Position numbers and translations under genes: made by a program
Shown: one piece after another, positions 8,561 to 15,514 of the stretch
Numbering within the stretch: position 1 is the stretch's first letter
Layout: each line of letters starts with the position of its first letter
Notes under the pieces: model-generated
The model's input: the letters and a program-made list of their open reading frames with translations, nothing else
The model's database searches: none
What the model was told of the DNA's origin: nothing
From: CALCKU01 sp964571595
Lineage (GTDB): Bacteria; Pseudomonadota; Alphaproteobacteria; Caulobacterales; Maricaulaceae
Length of the DNA stretch: 15,514 nt
Assembly: GCA_964571595.1 (NCBI GenBank)
Contig: CAZNCJ010000056.1
Span: 1-15,514 of the forward strand
Reading direction: 5' to 3'

Positions 8561-9646
8561 ATGGACGTGCTATATTCCAAAATTATGTCAATATGGGGTA
8601 CAGATGGGCATGCAAAAACAGTGTATTGGCCATTCAGACAGGGAACGTGTCGTTCTTTCATCGCTTACGCTTTCACTATAGCAACAATATCCGCCTGTTC
8701 GGATGCGTATAATCCTGAAATTATCGTATCATCGGAAATTTCTAATGCCGTTAAAAATTGCGCGGTAGAGCTCATTGTCTTGGGTGCGTCACAAGACGCT
8801 GGCACACCCCAAATTGGCAACTCAGACGATCCTGCTTGGCGTAACCCAGAATTAAAAGCCTATGCCACTTCAATCGCCGTAGTAGATCATAAAAATGAAA
8901 AGCGTTACTTGTTTGAAGCCACGCCAGATATGCGCGAGCAATTACACCTACTCGACAATATTGCACCGACGCAAGACGCCCCCAGTCGTCTGGGTCTTGC
9001 GGGTATATTTCTGACCCATGCTCATATTGGCCATTATGCGGGACTTATATTTGTAGGTCACGAATCTGCGGGGACGAACTCCCTGCCCGTTTACGCAATG
9101 CCGCATATGGCTAATTATCTGAAATCAAACGGACCTTGGAGCCAGTTAGTCGATTTTGAGAACATTCATATTGCGCCATTGCAAAACAGAAGGTCGGTTC
9201 CACTCACCTCAGAGATAACTGTTACCCCCTATCAAGTCCCGCATAGGGACGAATATTCTGAGACTGTGGGATATATCATCAAGACTACAAGCAAGTCTGC
9301 CCTCTTCTTACCTGATATAGATGAATGGGACCGTTGGCTTGTTGAGCATGACATTAATATTGACGAGATGATCAAGAATGTGGACTACGCCTTTATAGAC
9401 GCCACATTTTATGATGATCATGAGTTACCCGGACGCGATATGAGCGCCATACCACACCCAAGAGTATCAGATTCGGTGGTACGATTTACACAAAATATTC
9501 CCGAGCATAAGTCCAAAGTGCATTTTATCCACGTAAACCAAACTAACCCTATCCGTTATAGAGATAGTCCGCTCAGTTTGGAGGTTGTAAATAACGGGTT
9601 TAATATTGCCCGTCGTGGCGATCGGCACTGCATGAAAAGCATTTAA
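8561..9646 (+). CDS. PqqB-like metallo-beta-lactamase-fold hydrolase, predicted lipoprotein
   Basis: The product belongs to the MBL-fold group often named coenzyme PQQ synthesis protein B-like, but no pqq genes are near, so a role in PQQ synthesis is not supported. Family landmarks, numbered from the ATG at 8561 (361 residues): LIVLGASQDAGTPQ near 71-84; the metal motif THAHIGH with H153, H155 and H158, where Gly replaces the Asp of classical HxHxDH; YQVPHRDEYSETVG with H228; FLPDID with D252; ELPGRDMSAIPHP; and FIHVNQTNP with H324 near the C-terminus. An N-terminal hydrophobic stretch ends in the lipobox ISAC (C46), suggesting a lipid-anchored envelope protein. Start: ATG 8561 has AGGA 6 nt upstream. 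A GTG at 8621 would give a more usual 25-residue lipoprotein signal, and a TTG at 8534 is also in frame. It is convergent with rlmE (16-nt gap) and is the only plus-strand gene. Substrate unknown. Confidence 0.85.
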   Translation: MDVLYSKIMSIWGTDGHAKTVYWPFRQGTCRSFIAYAFTIATISACSDAYNPEIIVSSEISNAVKNCAVELIVLGASQDAGTPQIGNSDDPAWRNPELKAYATSIAVVDHKNEKRYLFEATPDMREQLHLLDNIAPTQDAPSRLGLAGIFLTHAHIGHYAGLIFVGHESAGTNSLPVYAMPHMANYLKSNGPWSQLVDFENIHIAPLQNRRSVPLTSEITVTPYQVPHRDEYSETVGYIIKTTSKSALFLPDIDEWDRWLVEHDINIDEMIKNVDYAFIDATFYDDHELPGRDMSAIPHPRVSDSVVRFTQNIPEHKSKVHFIHVNQTNPIRYRDSPLSLEVVNNGFNIARRGDRHCMKSI

Positions 9647-9662
9647 AAACAAAAACTTGAAG

Positions 9663-10463
9663 CTATCTTTTAAAGCCCTTAGCCACAAGATACATTTCAG
9701 GACTGCCGGCTCTCGAAGATTTCGGCTTAGCATGACGGACGGTTTTAAACCGCTTCTTTAAAGTTTCCAGCAATCGTCCTTCTGCCCCGCCCTGAAAGAC
9801 CTTGGTTATAAAATGTCCATTTGGAGCTAAGACATCTATGGCAAATTCTGCAGCTGCCTCTACGAGTGCAACAGTGCGCAAATGATCCGTCTTGCGGTGC
9901 CCCGTTGTATTAGCCGCCAGATCGGACATAACAAGATTGGGACTTGAGTTAAGATAGGCCTTGATAGCTTTGGGTGCCTCATCATCCATAAAGTCCATTT
10001 CAATAAGGTCAGAACCTGCGACCATCTCTACAGGAAGTATGTCTATGCCCACGACACGCCCTGCTCCGCGCTCTAGGGCGACTTGCACCCACCCGCCGGG
10101 GGCGCATCCCAGATCCACTATAATATCGCCAGGTTTAATAAGGTTAAACTTCTCATCTAACTCACCCAGTTTAAAGGCCGCACGAGAGCGATACCCCATT
10201 GCCTTGGCCTTAAAGACGTAAGGGTCATTTATTTGTCGCTCTAGCCATAATTTTGAAGATAGCTTACGCCCCTTGGCTGTCTTGACTTTATGGGTCATCA
10301 TGCGCGCGGCGTCTTCGCCCGATATTTTTTTCGTTACGCGGCCACGTTTAGCCTCGCTCGGCTTACCTCCGCTCATACGTTGGCGTTTAGGTGACGTATC
10401 ACTCTTTGGGGTTTTTCGAGGCCCATTACCTTTTGGTTTATGAGACGCCTTATCCTTACTCAT
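9663..10463 (-). CDS. rlmE: 23S rRNA (uridine-2'-O)-methyltransferase RlmE (FtsJ/RrmJ)
   Basis: SAM-dependent enzyme that 2'-O-methylates a uridine in the A-loop of 23S rRNA (U2552 in E. coli numbering), late in 50S assembly. The product has 266 residues. The core runs from about residue 70, with RSRAAFKL, the SAM loop VDLGCAPGGW at 116-125, MSDLAANTTGHRKTDH, ITKVFQGG and SPEMYLVA. The catalytic tetrad K98, D181, K221, E256 is complete. The first 65 or so residues are a Lys/Arg/Gly/Pro-rich, probably disordered extension absent from the roughly 209-residue E. coli protein and possibly rRNA-binding. The ATG lies inside the end of the Ppx/GppA gene (8-nt overlap) with AGGA 5 nt upstream, so the pair is translationally coupled. 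This pairing fits what I know of Alphaproteobacteria. Confidence 0.95.
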   Translation of the reverse strand: MSKDKASHKPKGNGPRKTPKSDTSPKRQRMSGGKPSEAKRGRVTKKISGEDAARMMTHKVKTAKGRKLSSKLWLERQINDPYVFKAKAMGYRSRAAFKLGELDEKFNLIKPGDIIVDLGCAPGGWVQVALERGAGRVVGIDILPVEMVAGSDLIEMDFMDDEAPKAIKAYLNSSPNLVMSDLAANTTGHRKTDHLRTVALVEAAAEFAIDVLAPNGHFITKVFQGGAEGRLLETLKKRFKTVRHAKPKSSRAGSPEMYLVAKGFKR

Positions 10464-11685
10464 TGGCGTCCTGCCCTTCAGTATTTATTTCAGGGGTAGA
10501 TGTTTTTTTGTTTTGTTGCTCTTTTTCAAATTCAAAATTGAATTTCCGGCTTTGCTGCATCATTCCCATTAGCATGCCTTCGCGCAGTCCCCTGTCAGCA
10601 ACGCGAATGTTTTCAGAAGGCCACATTTCGCATACAACATCCATAATGGCGCAGCCTGCAACCAATAGTGAGGCTCTATCAGTGCCTATACTTGGCTCTT
10701 TCGCGCGTTCTTCCGTAGATATCAGGCTCATTTTCCGTGCAATATCAACGGCGGTTTCTCTCTTTATCCAAAGCCCGTCAATGCGGTCGCGCTGATAAAA
10801 AGGTAGTTTTAAATGCACGGCAGCTAAAGACGTGATTGTTCCGGACGTGCCAATTAAGTGGCCCTTGCCCATTTTAAAAGCCTTGGTAAATCTGTTCATG
10901 CATCCGGAATGGGCGATCGCATCTTTTACCGCTTTCTTCATATCATTATAACGGGCCTCAAGATCGGGACCTTCTGGAACCTGCTCAGATAAAGTTACGA
11001 CCCCTAAAGGCAATGAGGCCCATGCGCTGATAGGCGGGCGGTGAATGCGAAAGCTCTTATCTTTATCTTTAAGGGAGCCCCGTAAGCGCCTAATGTCTAC
11101 CCAACTTAATTCTGTTGATCCGCCGCCAATATCAATAACCAAGGCAACATCCTTAGAGAGATCGATTATATTTAGACAGCCCATCACGGAAAGACGGGCC
11201 TCGACACGTGCTGAAATCAATTCCAGATTAAGCCCTGTTTCAGATTTAACACGCCCCAGAAACTCTTTACCATTACTCGCTTGTCGACAAGCTTGTGTTG
11301 CGACACATCTCCAGCGTTTGACGCGCTTTTGACCCATTTTTTTAGAACATTGAATGATGGCTTCAATCGCAGCCGTCATGCTTTCTTCGGATAAGCGCCC
11401 TGTACTAGACAGGCCCGAACCAAGCCTGACAACCTTAGAAAAGGAGTCTACGACATAAAAACCCTGTTTTGCAGGTCGCGCAATAAGCAGCCTGCAATTA
11501 TTCGTCCCTAAATCTAGGGCGGCATATGTATCCGGTTTACGCCTAGATCTTTCACGCGTTTTACGTGGTTTAGACCTAGTCGCTCGTTTTGAACCGGCCT
11601 CCTCTAAAGACTGATTCTCAACCCCGGACGCCAATTCATCCGGCATAGCACTACTTTCCGACGTGGTCGCAATATTGCGCCGCAT
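10456..11685 (-). CDS. Ppx/GppA-family phosphatase (exopolyphosphatase or pppGpp phosphatase)
   Basis: ASKHA-fold phosphohydrolase that removes terminal phosphate from polyphosphate or from pppGpp; the sequence does not tell which. The product has 409 residues. After a basic, low-complexity N-terminal extension of about 50 residues (RSKPRKTRERSRRK), the first phosphate-binding motif is YAALDLGTNNCRLLIA near 54-69. ATQACRQASNG near 129-139, ARVEARL near 159-165 and the second phosphate motif VIDIGGGSTELSW near 183-195 follow; LIGTSGTITSLAAVHL is the adenosine-type loop. It lacks the long C-terminal HD region of E. coli Ppx and GppA, as in short alphaproteobacterial members. The 3' end overlaps rlmE by 8 nt (ATGAGTAA). 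The ATG at 11685 is kept, with a weak GGGA 8 nt upstream; ATG 11646 is also in frame and would shorten the variable extension. Confidence 0.93.
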   Translation of the reverse strand: MRRNIATTSESSAMPDELASGVENQSLEEAGSKRATRSKPRKTRERSRRKPDTYAALDLGTNNCRLLIARPAKQGFYVVDSFSKVVRLGSGLSSTGRLSEESMTAAIEAIIQCSKKMGQKRVKRWRCVATQACRQASNGKEFLGRVKSETGLNLELISARVEARLSVMGCLNIIDLSKDVALVIDIGGGSTELSWVDIRRLRGSLKDKDKSFRIHRPPISAWASLPLGVVTLSEQVPEGPDLEARYNDMKKAVKDAIAHSGCMNRFTKAFKMGKGHLIGTSGTITSLAAVHLKLPFYQRDRIDGLWIKRETAVDIARKMSLISTEERAKEPSIGTDRASLLVAGCAIMDVVCEMWPSENIRVADRGLREGMLMGMMQQSRKFNFEFEKEQQNKKTSTPEINTEGQDANE

Positions 11686-11701
11686 ACGTCTATTCCCGCT
11701 A

Positions 11702-11729
11702 ACGATACCTAAAAAATAGATCAGTGCAA
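11702..11729 (-). promoter_or_regulatory. Candidate promoter for the ppx/gppA-rlmE pair
   Basis: On the minus strand TTGCAC (11724-11729) and TATCGT (11702-11707) are separated by 16 nt, and the -10 box is 16 nt before the ATG. The -35 hexamer is the same as in the guaB candidate. With such a short leader it may instead serve a start further in (ATG 11646). Pattern inspection only. Confidence 0.28.
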
Positions 11730-11786
11730 AAGGAAAATAGATAAATATCTAAAATATAATTAAATAATTATTTGGCCTTAGAGACC

Positions 11787-13574
11787 CTAGTGCATATCAA
11801 TATGGTCAGAAAACTGGCTGTAATCTGGCTCTGGTTCCAAGGCTTCCATGGCTTCATGTTGTGATAAAAATATTTCACCCGTTAGCTCCTCAATCAGATT
11901 TGACCGGTAAAGTCGTTCTTTAACCCGGCTTTGCATATCAGAAAAATGAAGATTGATAGCCGCACTGCGCAGACGTTTATTGATCTCAAAGAAACTGGAC
12001 AAAGCACTCGCATCAATATGATTTACAGCTGTGCACATAAGGATAAGGTCTGTCATTTCCGGGCTCTCTGAAACGAGCGTCGCAATGTGATCTTCCAGAT
12101 AACGGGCATTAGCGAAATATAAACTCTCATCAATACGTAGTGTTTTGACCTTCTCATGAGTTTCCACGTTAAATCTGACCGCATCACGGTAATGCTGCGT
12201 CCCGGGGAAACGCCCAACGAGGACTATATGGGGTTTTAATGTGGAGCGTATATGTAGTGCCATAGCCAGAACTACGCCCACCAAAACGCCCCACTGAACG
12301 CCTAGGAGCAAGACTGCGAATAAAGTCGCAATAGCCGTGATGCCGTCCGCGCGTGAATAGCGATAAGTCCGCAATAAGCCTTTGAAATCAAATAAGCTAA
12401 AACAGGCCACGATGATCAAAGCCGCAAGAACCGCAAGTGGCAGATATTCAAGTATTGGCGTGAAAAACACAGCCGTCAGCGCCATGAAGCTCGCGACTAA
12501 AACACCCACAAAGGGTGTTCGCCCGCCTGCCGTAAAGTTTACAGCTGATCTCGACATGCTGCCATTAATGGGATAGCCGCCTGTCAGGCCTGCTACAATA
12601 TTAGAGGCGCCAAGGCCGAGCAGTTCTTTATCAGAATCTATGCGCTCGCGGGCTCTGGAGGCCAGTTTTTGCGCCGTGGAGGTGCTGTCGACAAAGGCCA
12701 CAATCGCAATCACAATCGCTGGAAAGATAAGCTCTTCAAACTGCGCAAGGCTAAGCATGGGAAAGGTAAGCGGGGGCATGCCTGCAGGCACTTCACCAAC
12801 AACGCGCACGCCGTACTGACCTGCAAAATCTAATCTTTGGCTGATTAAAATATAGATCGCTATCACGACAATAGGTGCCATGCGCGAGATAAGCCGCGCA
12901 TTCCGGCTGCGCACACGTAGCTTAACCAGTAATAAGGCGAGATATTTTTGTAACACCCACAATATAGCGATAGCCGAAAGACCGATAGCCAAGGCCGTTT
13001 TATTAGTATCCACTATTTTTTCGCTAAGGTCATGCCAAAGGGCTAATACTGTTCCGCCATCTGCTGTCACCCCAAAAATATGTTTTAACTGACTAAAGAC
13101 AATCAATATGGCTGCACCTGTAATATAGGCCGAGACCACAGGGCGAGACACAAAATTCATCACAAATCCGGTGCGGAGCAATCCTCCAATTAATAAAACC
13201 ACACCCGTCATTAGCGCCAGAGCGGCTGCGCTAACCAGTCTAATCTCGGCTGGCAATGTAACAATTATAGCCGCTGTCATTAAGGAAATGATGGCCGTAG
13301 GCCCGACATTCAAGTAATTTGAGGAGCCAAATAAAGCATATGTCACAACCGGGAAAATAGAGACGTAAATACCCACTTGTGGTGGCAAACCAGCCAGTAA
13401 GGCATAAGCCAAAGATTGCGGCACCAACAATATAGTGACGATGATGGCAGCAAGCAGGTCGTCACTAAAAGTGATTTTGTTATAACCGCGTACCCACCCC
13501 CATTGTTTTAACAGGCTTGACTTAATGCCAGACGCTTTGTTTTCGTCTATATTCTTTGATTTGGCATTGGACAT
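11787..13574 (-). CDS. SulP-family anion permease with C-terminal STAS domain
   Basis: Inner-membrane SLC26/SulP transporter; members carry sulfate, bicarbonate, dicarboxylates or other anions, and the substrate cannot be read here. The product has 595 residues, a normal length. Membrane segments span about 40-445. The family signature is LVPQSLAYALLAGLPPQVGIY near 50-70, followed by NVGPTAIISL. A second conserved core is AFVDSTSTAQKLA near 293-305, and GLTGGYPINGSMSRSAVN near 329-346. The cytoplasmic STAS domain spans about 460-575; its conserved loop is VNHIDASALSSFFE, with D521 and S523 where SpoIIAA-like proteins have their phosphorylatable Ser. It follows the TIGR01244-type gene after 54 nt. 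There is no evident Shine-Dalgarno before the ATG at 13574. The ATG is kept because hydrophobic segment 1 begins normally about 40 residues later. Confidence 0.95.
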   Translation of the reverse strand: MSNAKSKNIDENKASGIKSSLLKQWGWVRGYNKITFSDDLLAAIIVTILLVPQSLAYALLAGLPPQVGIYVSIFPVVTYALFGSSNYLNVGPTAIISLMTAAIIVTLPAEIRLVSAAALALMTGVVLLIGGLLRTGFVMNFVSRPVVSAYITGAAILIVFSQLKHIFGVTADGGTVLALWHDLSEKIVDTNKTALAIGLSAIAILWVLQKYLALLLVKLRVRSRNARLISRMAPIVVIAIYILISQRLDFAGQYGVRVVGEVPAGMPPLTFPMLSLAQFEELIFPAIVIAIVAFVDSTSTAQKLASRARERIDSDKELLGLGASNIVAGLTGGYPINGSMSRSAVNFTAGGRTPFVGVLVASFMALTAVFFTPILEYLPLAVLAALIIVACFSLFDFKGLLRTYRYSRADGITAIATLFAVLLLGVQWGVLVGVVLAMALHIRSTLKPHIVLVGRFPGTQHYRDAVRFNVETHEKVKTLRIDESLYFANARYLEDHIATLVSESPEMTDLILMCTAVNHIDASALSSFFEINKRLRSAAINLHFSDMQSRVKERLYRSNLIEELTGEIFLSQHEAMEALEPEPDYSQFSDHIDMH

Positions 13575-13628
13575 GATGTGTACATGTCAGGATTCAGACT
13601 AATTATCAATATTCGGTATTTTGAACTC

Positions 13629-14063
13629 TTAGTTTTTGCAGTTTTCCAGCGAAGCGAGGTAGTTTGTAAGCGGTGCGCGGATTTGCTCAAGTTGATAACC
13701 TGCCTTTTGCGCAGCCTCCAAAACCCCATCAACTCCCAATTTATCGACATGGGCAAAACACCATAGAGCCGTTGAGCGTGTCCCGCTTGCACAATGGGCA
13801 ACAATAGGACGCGGAGCATTCTCATAGGCATTTCGACTCGCCTCGATTATTCCCTGACTAATGCCGCCAGCCATAGGGATATGAAAATAATCAACACTGC
13901 AATTATAGGCCGTTTCTTCCATAGTCTCGGAGAGTGGTTGAAGCGGCACTTCCATATCGGGACGATTATTGATAAAGGTCATCACCCCTTGCTCGGCCAA
14001 GGCCTGCATTTGGGCCGGGAGTATTTGTCCCGTTACAAACACATCTCCTGGCAGTTCTTTCAC
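13629..14063 (-). CDS. TIGR01244/DUF442-type protein (Blh-like, PTP-fold sulfur transferase or phosphatase)
   Basis: Small cytoplasmic protein of 144 residues with the fold of protein tyrosine phosphatases, of the type found alone or as the N-terminal part of Blh, a persulfide dioxygenase fusion linked to sulfide stress. FVTGQILPAQMQALAEQGV near 9-27 and the strand TFINNRPDMEVP are typical. The active-site P-loop is HCASGTRST with C91 and R96, the Cys-x5-Arg signature. The start is GTG at 14063: it overlaps the transketolase stop as GTGA and has AGG 6 nt upstream. The gene is probably translationally coupled to transketolase and precedes the SulP gene by 54 nt. Whether it moves sulfane sulfur or removes phosphate is unknown. 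No metal-binding MBL domain is fused to it. Confidence 0.88.
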   Translation of the reverse strand: MKELPGDVFVTGQILPAQMQALAEQGVMTFINNRPDMEVPLQPLSETMEETAYNCSVDYFHIPMAGGISQGIIEASRNAYENAPRPIVAHCASGTRSTALWCFAHVDKLGVDGVLEAAQKAGYQLEQIRAPLTNYLASLENCKN

Positions 14064-15514
14064 GCGCGACCTAACATAGTCTTCGCCTGTGCAATAATAG
14101 CCTCAGTCGTAATACCAAAATGTTCAAACAAGGCAGCACCGGGGGCAGAGGCCCCAAAGCTGTTCATACCCACGAAGCCACCATCTCGACCAATCAGCCC
14201 GTCCCAGCCTTGGCGTATGCCGGCTTCAATGGCTATTTTAGGCAAGTCTTTTCCCGTAACAGAGCGAATATATTTTTCGTCCTGCTCTAAAAAAAGGTCC
14301 AAACAAGGTACAGAAACAACCCGCGCCGAAATCCCGTCTTTTGCCAGCGCCTTATGCGCCTCAACGGCTAATTGCACTTCTGATCCTGAGGCCATGAGTA
14401 CAATATCATCCGCCCCGGCTCCGGGGATGAGGACATAAGCCCCGCGCTCACACATATTTTTTGAGACATTATCTCTCAAGGGCGGCAATCCTTGTCGCGT
14501 TAAGGCCAGTAAAGACGGCGCTGAATGGCGCTGAACGGATAGCTCCCAACATTCCGCTGTCTCAACCGCATCGGCAGGACGGTAAACATGCAGGTCTGGG
14601 ATAGCCCGTAAACTCGCAACATGTTCAACGGGTTGATGTGTTGGCCCGTCTTCACCCACGCCAATACTGTCATGTGTCATCACATAAATGACACGCGTTC
14701 CCATAAGGGCTGATAAACGGATTGATGGGCGGCAATAATCGGCAAAGACCAAGAACGTCCCTGCATAGGGCAATATACCGCCATGCAAGGCCATACCGTT
14801 CATGGTCGCGGCCATAACGTGCTCTCGCACGCCGTAATTTATATAACGACCGCCATAATTACCCGCCTGTATTTCTGATGAGGTCGCCTCAGTGCGTGTT
14901 TTGTTAGAGCCTTCAAGATCTGCGGAGCCTGACATCATGTCAGTGAGGAATTCCGTTAAGACTGTGAGTGCGTTTTTCGAGGCGACGCGTGTTGCAATTT
15001 TGGGCGGTTCAGCAACGAGGCTCTCTTTATAGGCCTGGAATTTCTCTTTCCAGCCTTCATTCAATGTGCCTTTGATTGCGCGGTTGAAATCATCAGCATT
15101 TGCATGATCCTTAAGGCGCGCTTTCCAAGCTTTGTTTTCCCGACGTCCTTTGCGTCCGGGTCGCGCCCATAATTTATAGACATGCTCTGGGACTTCAAAC
15201 GGTCCATGATGCCAACCCAAAGCTTTACGCGTATTAGCGATTTCTTCGTCGCCTAGCGGCGCACCGTGAACTTTCGACGTTCCGCCTTTATTCGGCGACC
15301 CCTTCCCGATGACCGTTTTACAGGCAATCAATGTAGGCTTATCTGATTTTTTCGCCTTGCGTAGCGCATTGCCAATTTTACGCGCATCATGTCCATCACA
15401 GCTTATGACATTCCAGCCGACAGCTTTAAACCGCGCAACTTGGTTCGTGCTATCAGAAATATCAACAGCCCCATCAATCGTGATATTATTATCATCCCAA
15501 AGCACGATTAATTT
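14060..15514 (-). CDS. tkt: Transketolase (N-terminal part beyond the right edge)
   Basis: Thiamine-diphosphate enzyme of the non-oxidative pentose phosphate pathway that moves two-carbon ketol units between sugar phosphates. About 485 residues are in the window, starting within the ThDP domain at KLIVLWDDNNITIDG, which lies roughly 175 residues into a full-length protein of about 660. Landmarks seen: GSPNKGGTSKVHGAPLG, with the substrate-binding His; YINYGVREHVMAATMNG, with the catalytic Glu that binds the thiazolium ring; DSIGVGEDGPTHQPVEH, with the second catalytic His; the C-terminal domain (DIVLMASGSEVQLAVEAHKA); and SFGASAPGAALFEHFGIT near the end. The frame is open to the edge, and a GTG at 15505 is internal, not the start. 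The stop overlaps the next gene (GTGA). No key residue is missing in the visible part. Confidence 0.96.
   Translation of the reverse strand, partial: KLIVLWDDNNITIDGAVDISDSTNQVARFKAVGWNVISCDGHDARKIGNALRKAKKSDKPTLIACKTVIGKGSPNKGGTSKVHGAPLGDEEIANTRKALGWHHGPFEVPEHVYKLWARPGRKGRRENKAWKARLKDHANADDFNRAIKGTLNEGWKEKFQAYKESLVAEPPKIATRVASKNALTVLTEFLTDMMSGSADLEGSNKTRTEATSSEIQAGNYGGRYINYGVREHVMAATMNGMALHGGILPYAGTFLVFADYCRPSIRLSALMGTRVIYVMTHDSIGVGEDGPTHQPVEHVASLRAIPDLHVYRPADAVETAECWELSVQRHSAPSLLALTRQGLPPLRDNVSKNMCERGAYVLIPGAGADDIVLMASGSEVQLAVEAHKALAKDGISARVVSVPCLDLFLEQDEKYIRSVTGKDLPKIAIEAGIRQGWDGLIGRDGGFVGMNSFGASAPGAALFEHFGITTEAIIAQAKTMLGRA

Noticed and set aside
11762..11773. Perfect 12-bp palindrome AAATAATTATTT downstream of the SulP gene
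   Set aside because: It is pure A/T without a loop in an A/T-rich gap; this can arise by chance and does not form a convincing terminator or operator.
15503..15505. GTG at 15505 as the transketolase start
   Set aside because: It lies inside the conserved ThDP domain (LIVLWDDNN); the frame is open to the edge and about 175 N-terminal residues are outside the window.

Overview
The window looks like a chromosomal piece of an alphaproteobacterium of moderate GC content, with short A/T-rich intergenic gaps. The protein sequences, the ppx/gppA-rlmE pair and the guaB-RsmB-family methyltransferase-guaA block fit Alphaproteobacteria. A marine Hyphomonadaceae-type organism is my best guess, but this is inference and not a database match. 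Genes are tightly packed and all but one are on the minus strand. No rRNA, tRNA, insertion sequence, integrase or CRISPR array was seen.

Layout, left to right. (1) Positions 1-3828 hold a two-gene minus-strand unit. It has a 153-residue secreted protein of unknown function, followed by a very large exported protein with stalk-like N-terminal repeats, a long beta-rich, probably outer-membrane region and SdrD-B/carboxypeptidase-regulatory-like Ig domains. The large protein runs off the left edge. (2) Positions 4027-8397 hold the guanine-nucleotide block guaB, an RsmB/NOP-family RNA methyltransferase and guaA, read right to left, with the last two overlapping at ATGA. (3) Positions 8561-9646 hold the only plus-strand gene, a PqqB-like metallo-beta-lactamase-fold protein with a lipoprotein-type export signal; it is divergent from guaB. 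(4) Positions 9663-11685 hold rlmE and a Ppx/GppA-family phosphatase, overlapping by 8 nt. (5) Positions 11787-15514 hold transketolase (N-terminal part beyond the right edge), a small Cys-x5-Arg protein of the TIGR01244/DUF442 type overlapping it at GTGA, and a SulP anion transporter with a C-terminal STAS domain.

How the genes fit together: guaB makes XMP from IMP and guaA converts XMP to GMP, with an rRNA methyltransferase co-expressed between them. Ppx/GppA acts on polyphosphate or (p)ppGpp, and rlmE acts on 23S rRNA, so the centre of the window is a nucleotide and ribosome-maturation neighbourhood. The transketolase-sulfur-protein-SulP group couples central carbon metabolism with possible sulfur or anion handling.

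The least explained part is the left-edge surface-protein unit. It has a GTG start embedded in the preceding stop (GTGTTAG), a domain order I cannot assign to a named system, and an exact TTAACCAT, the CtrA-type octamer, in its upstream gap.
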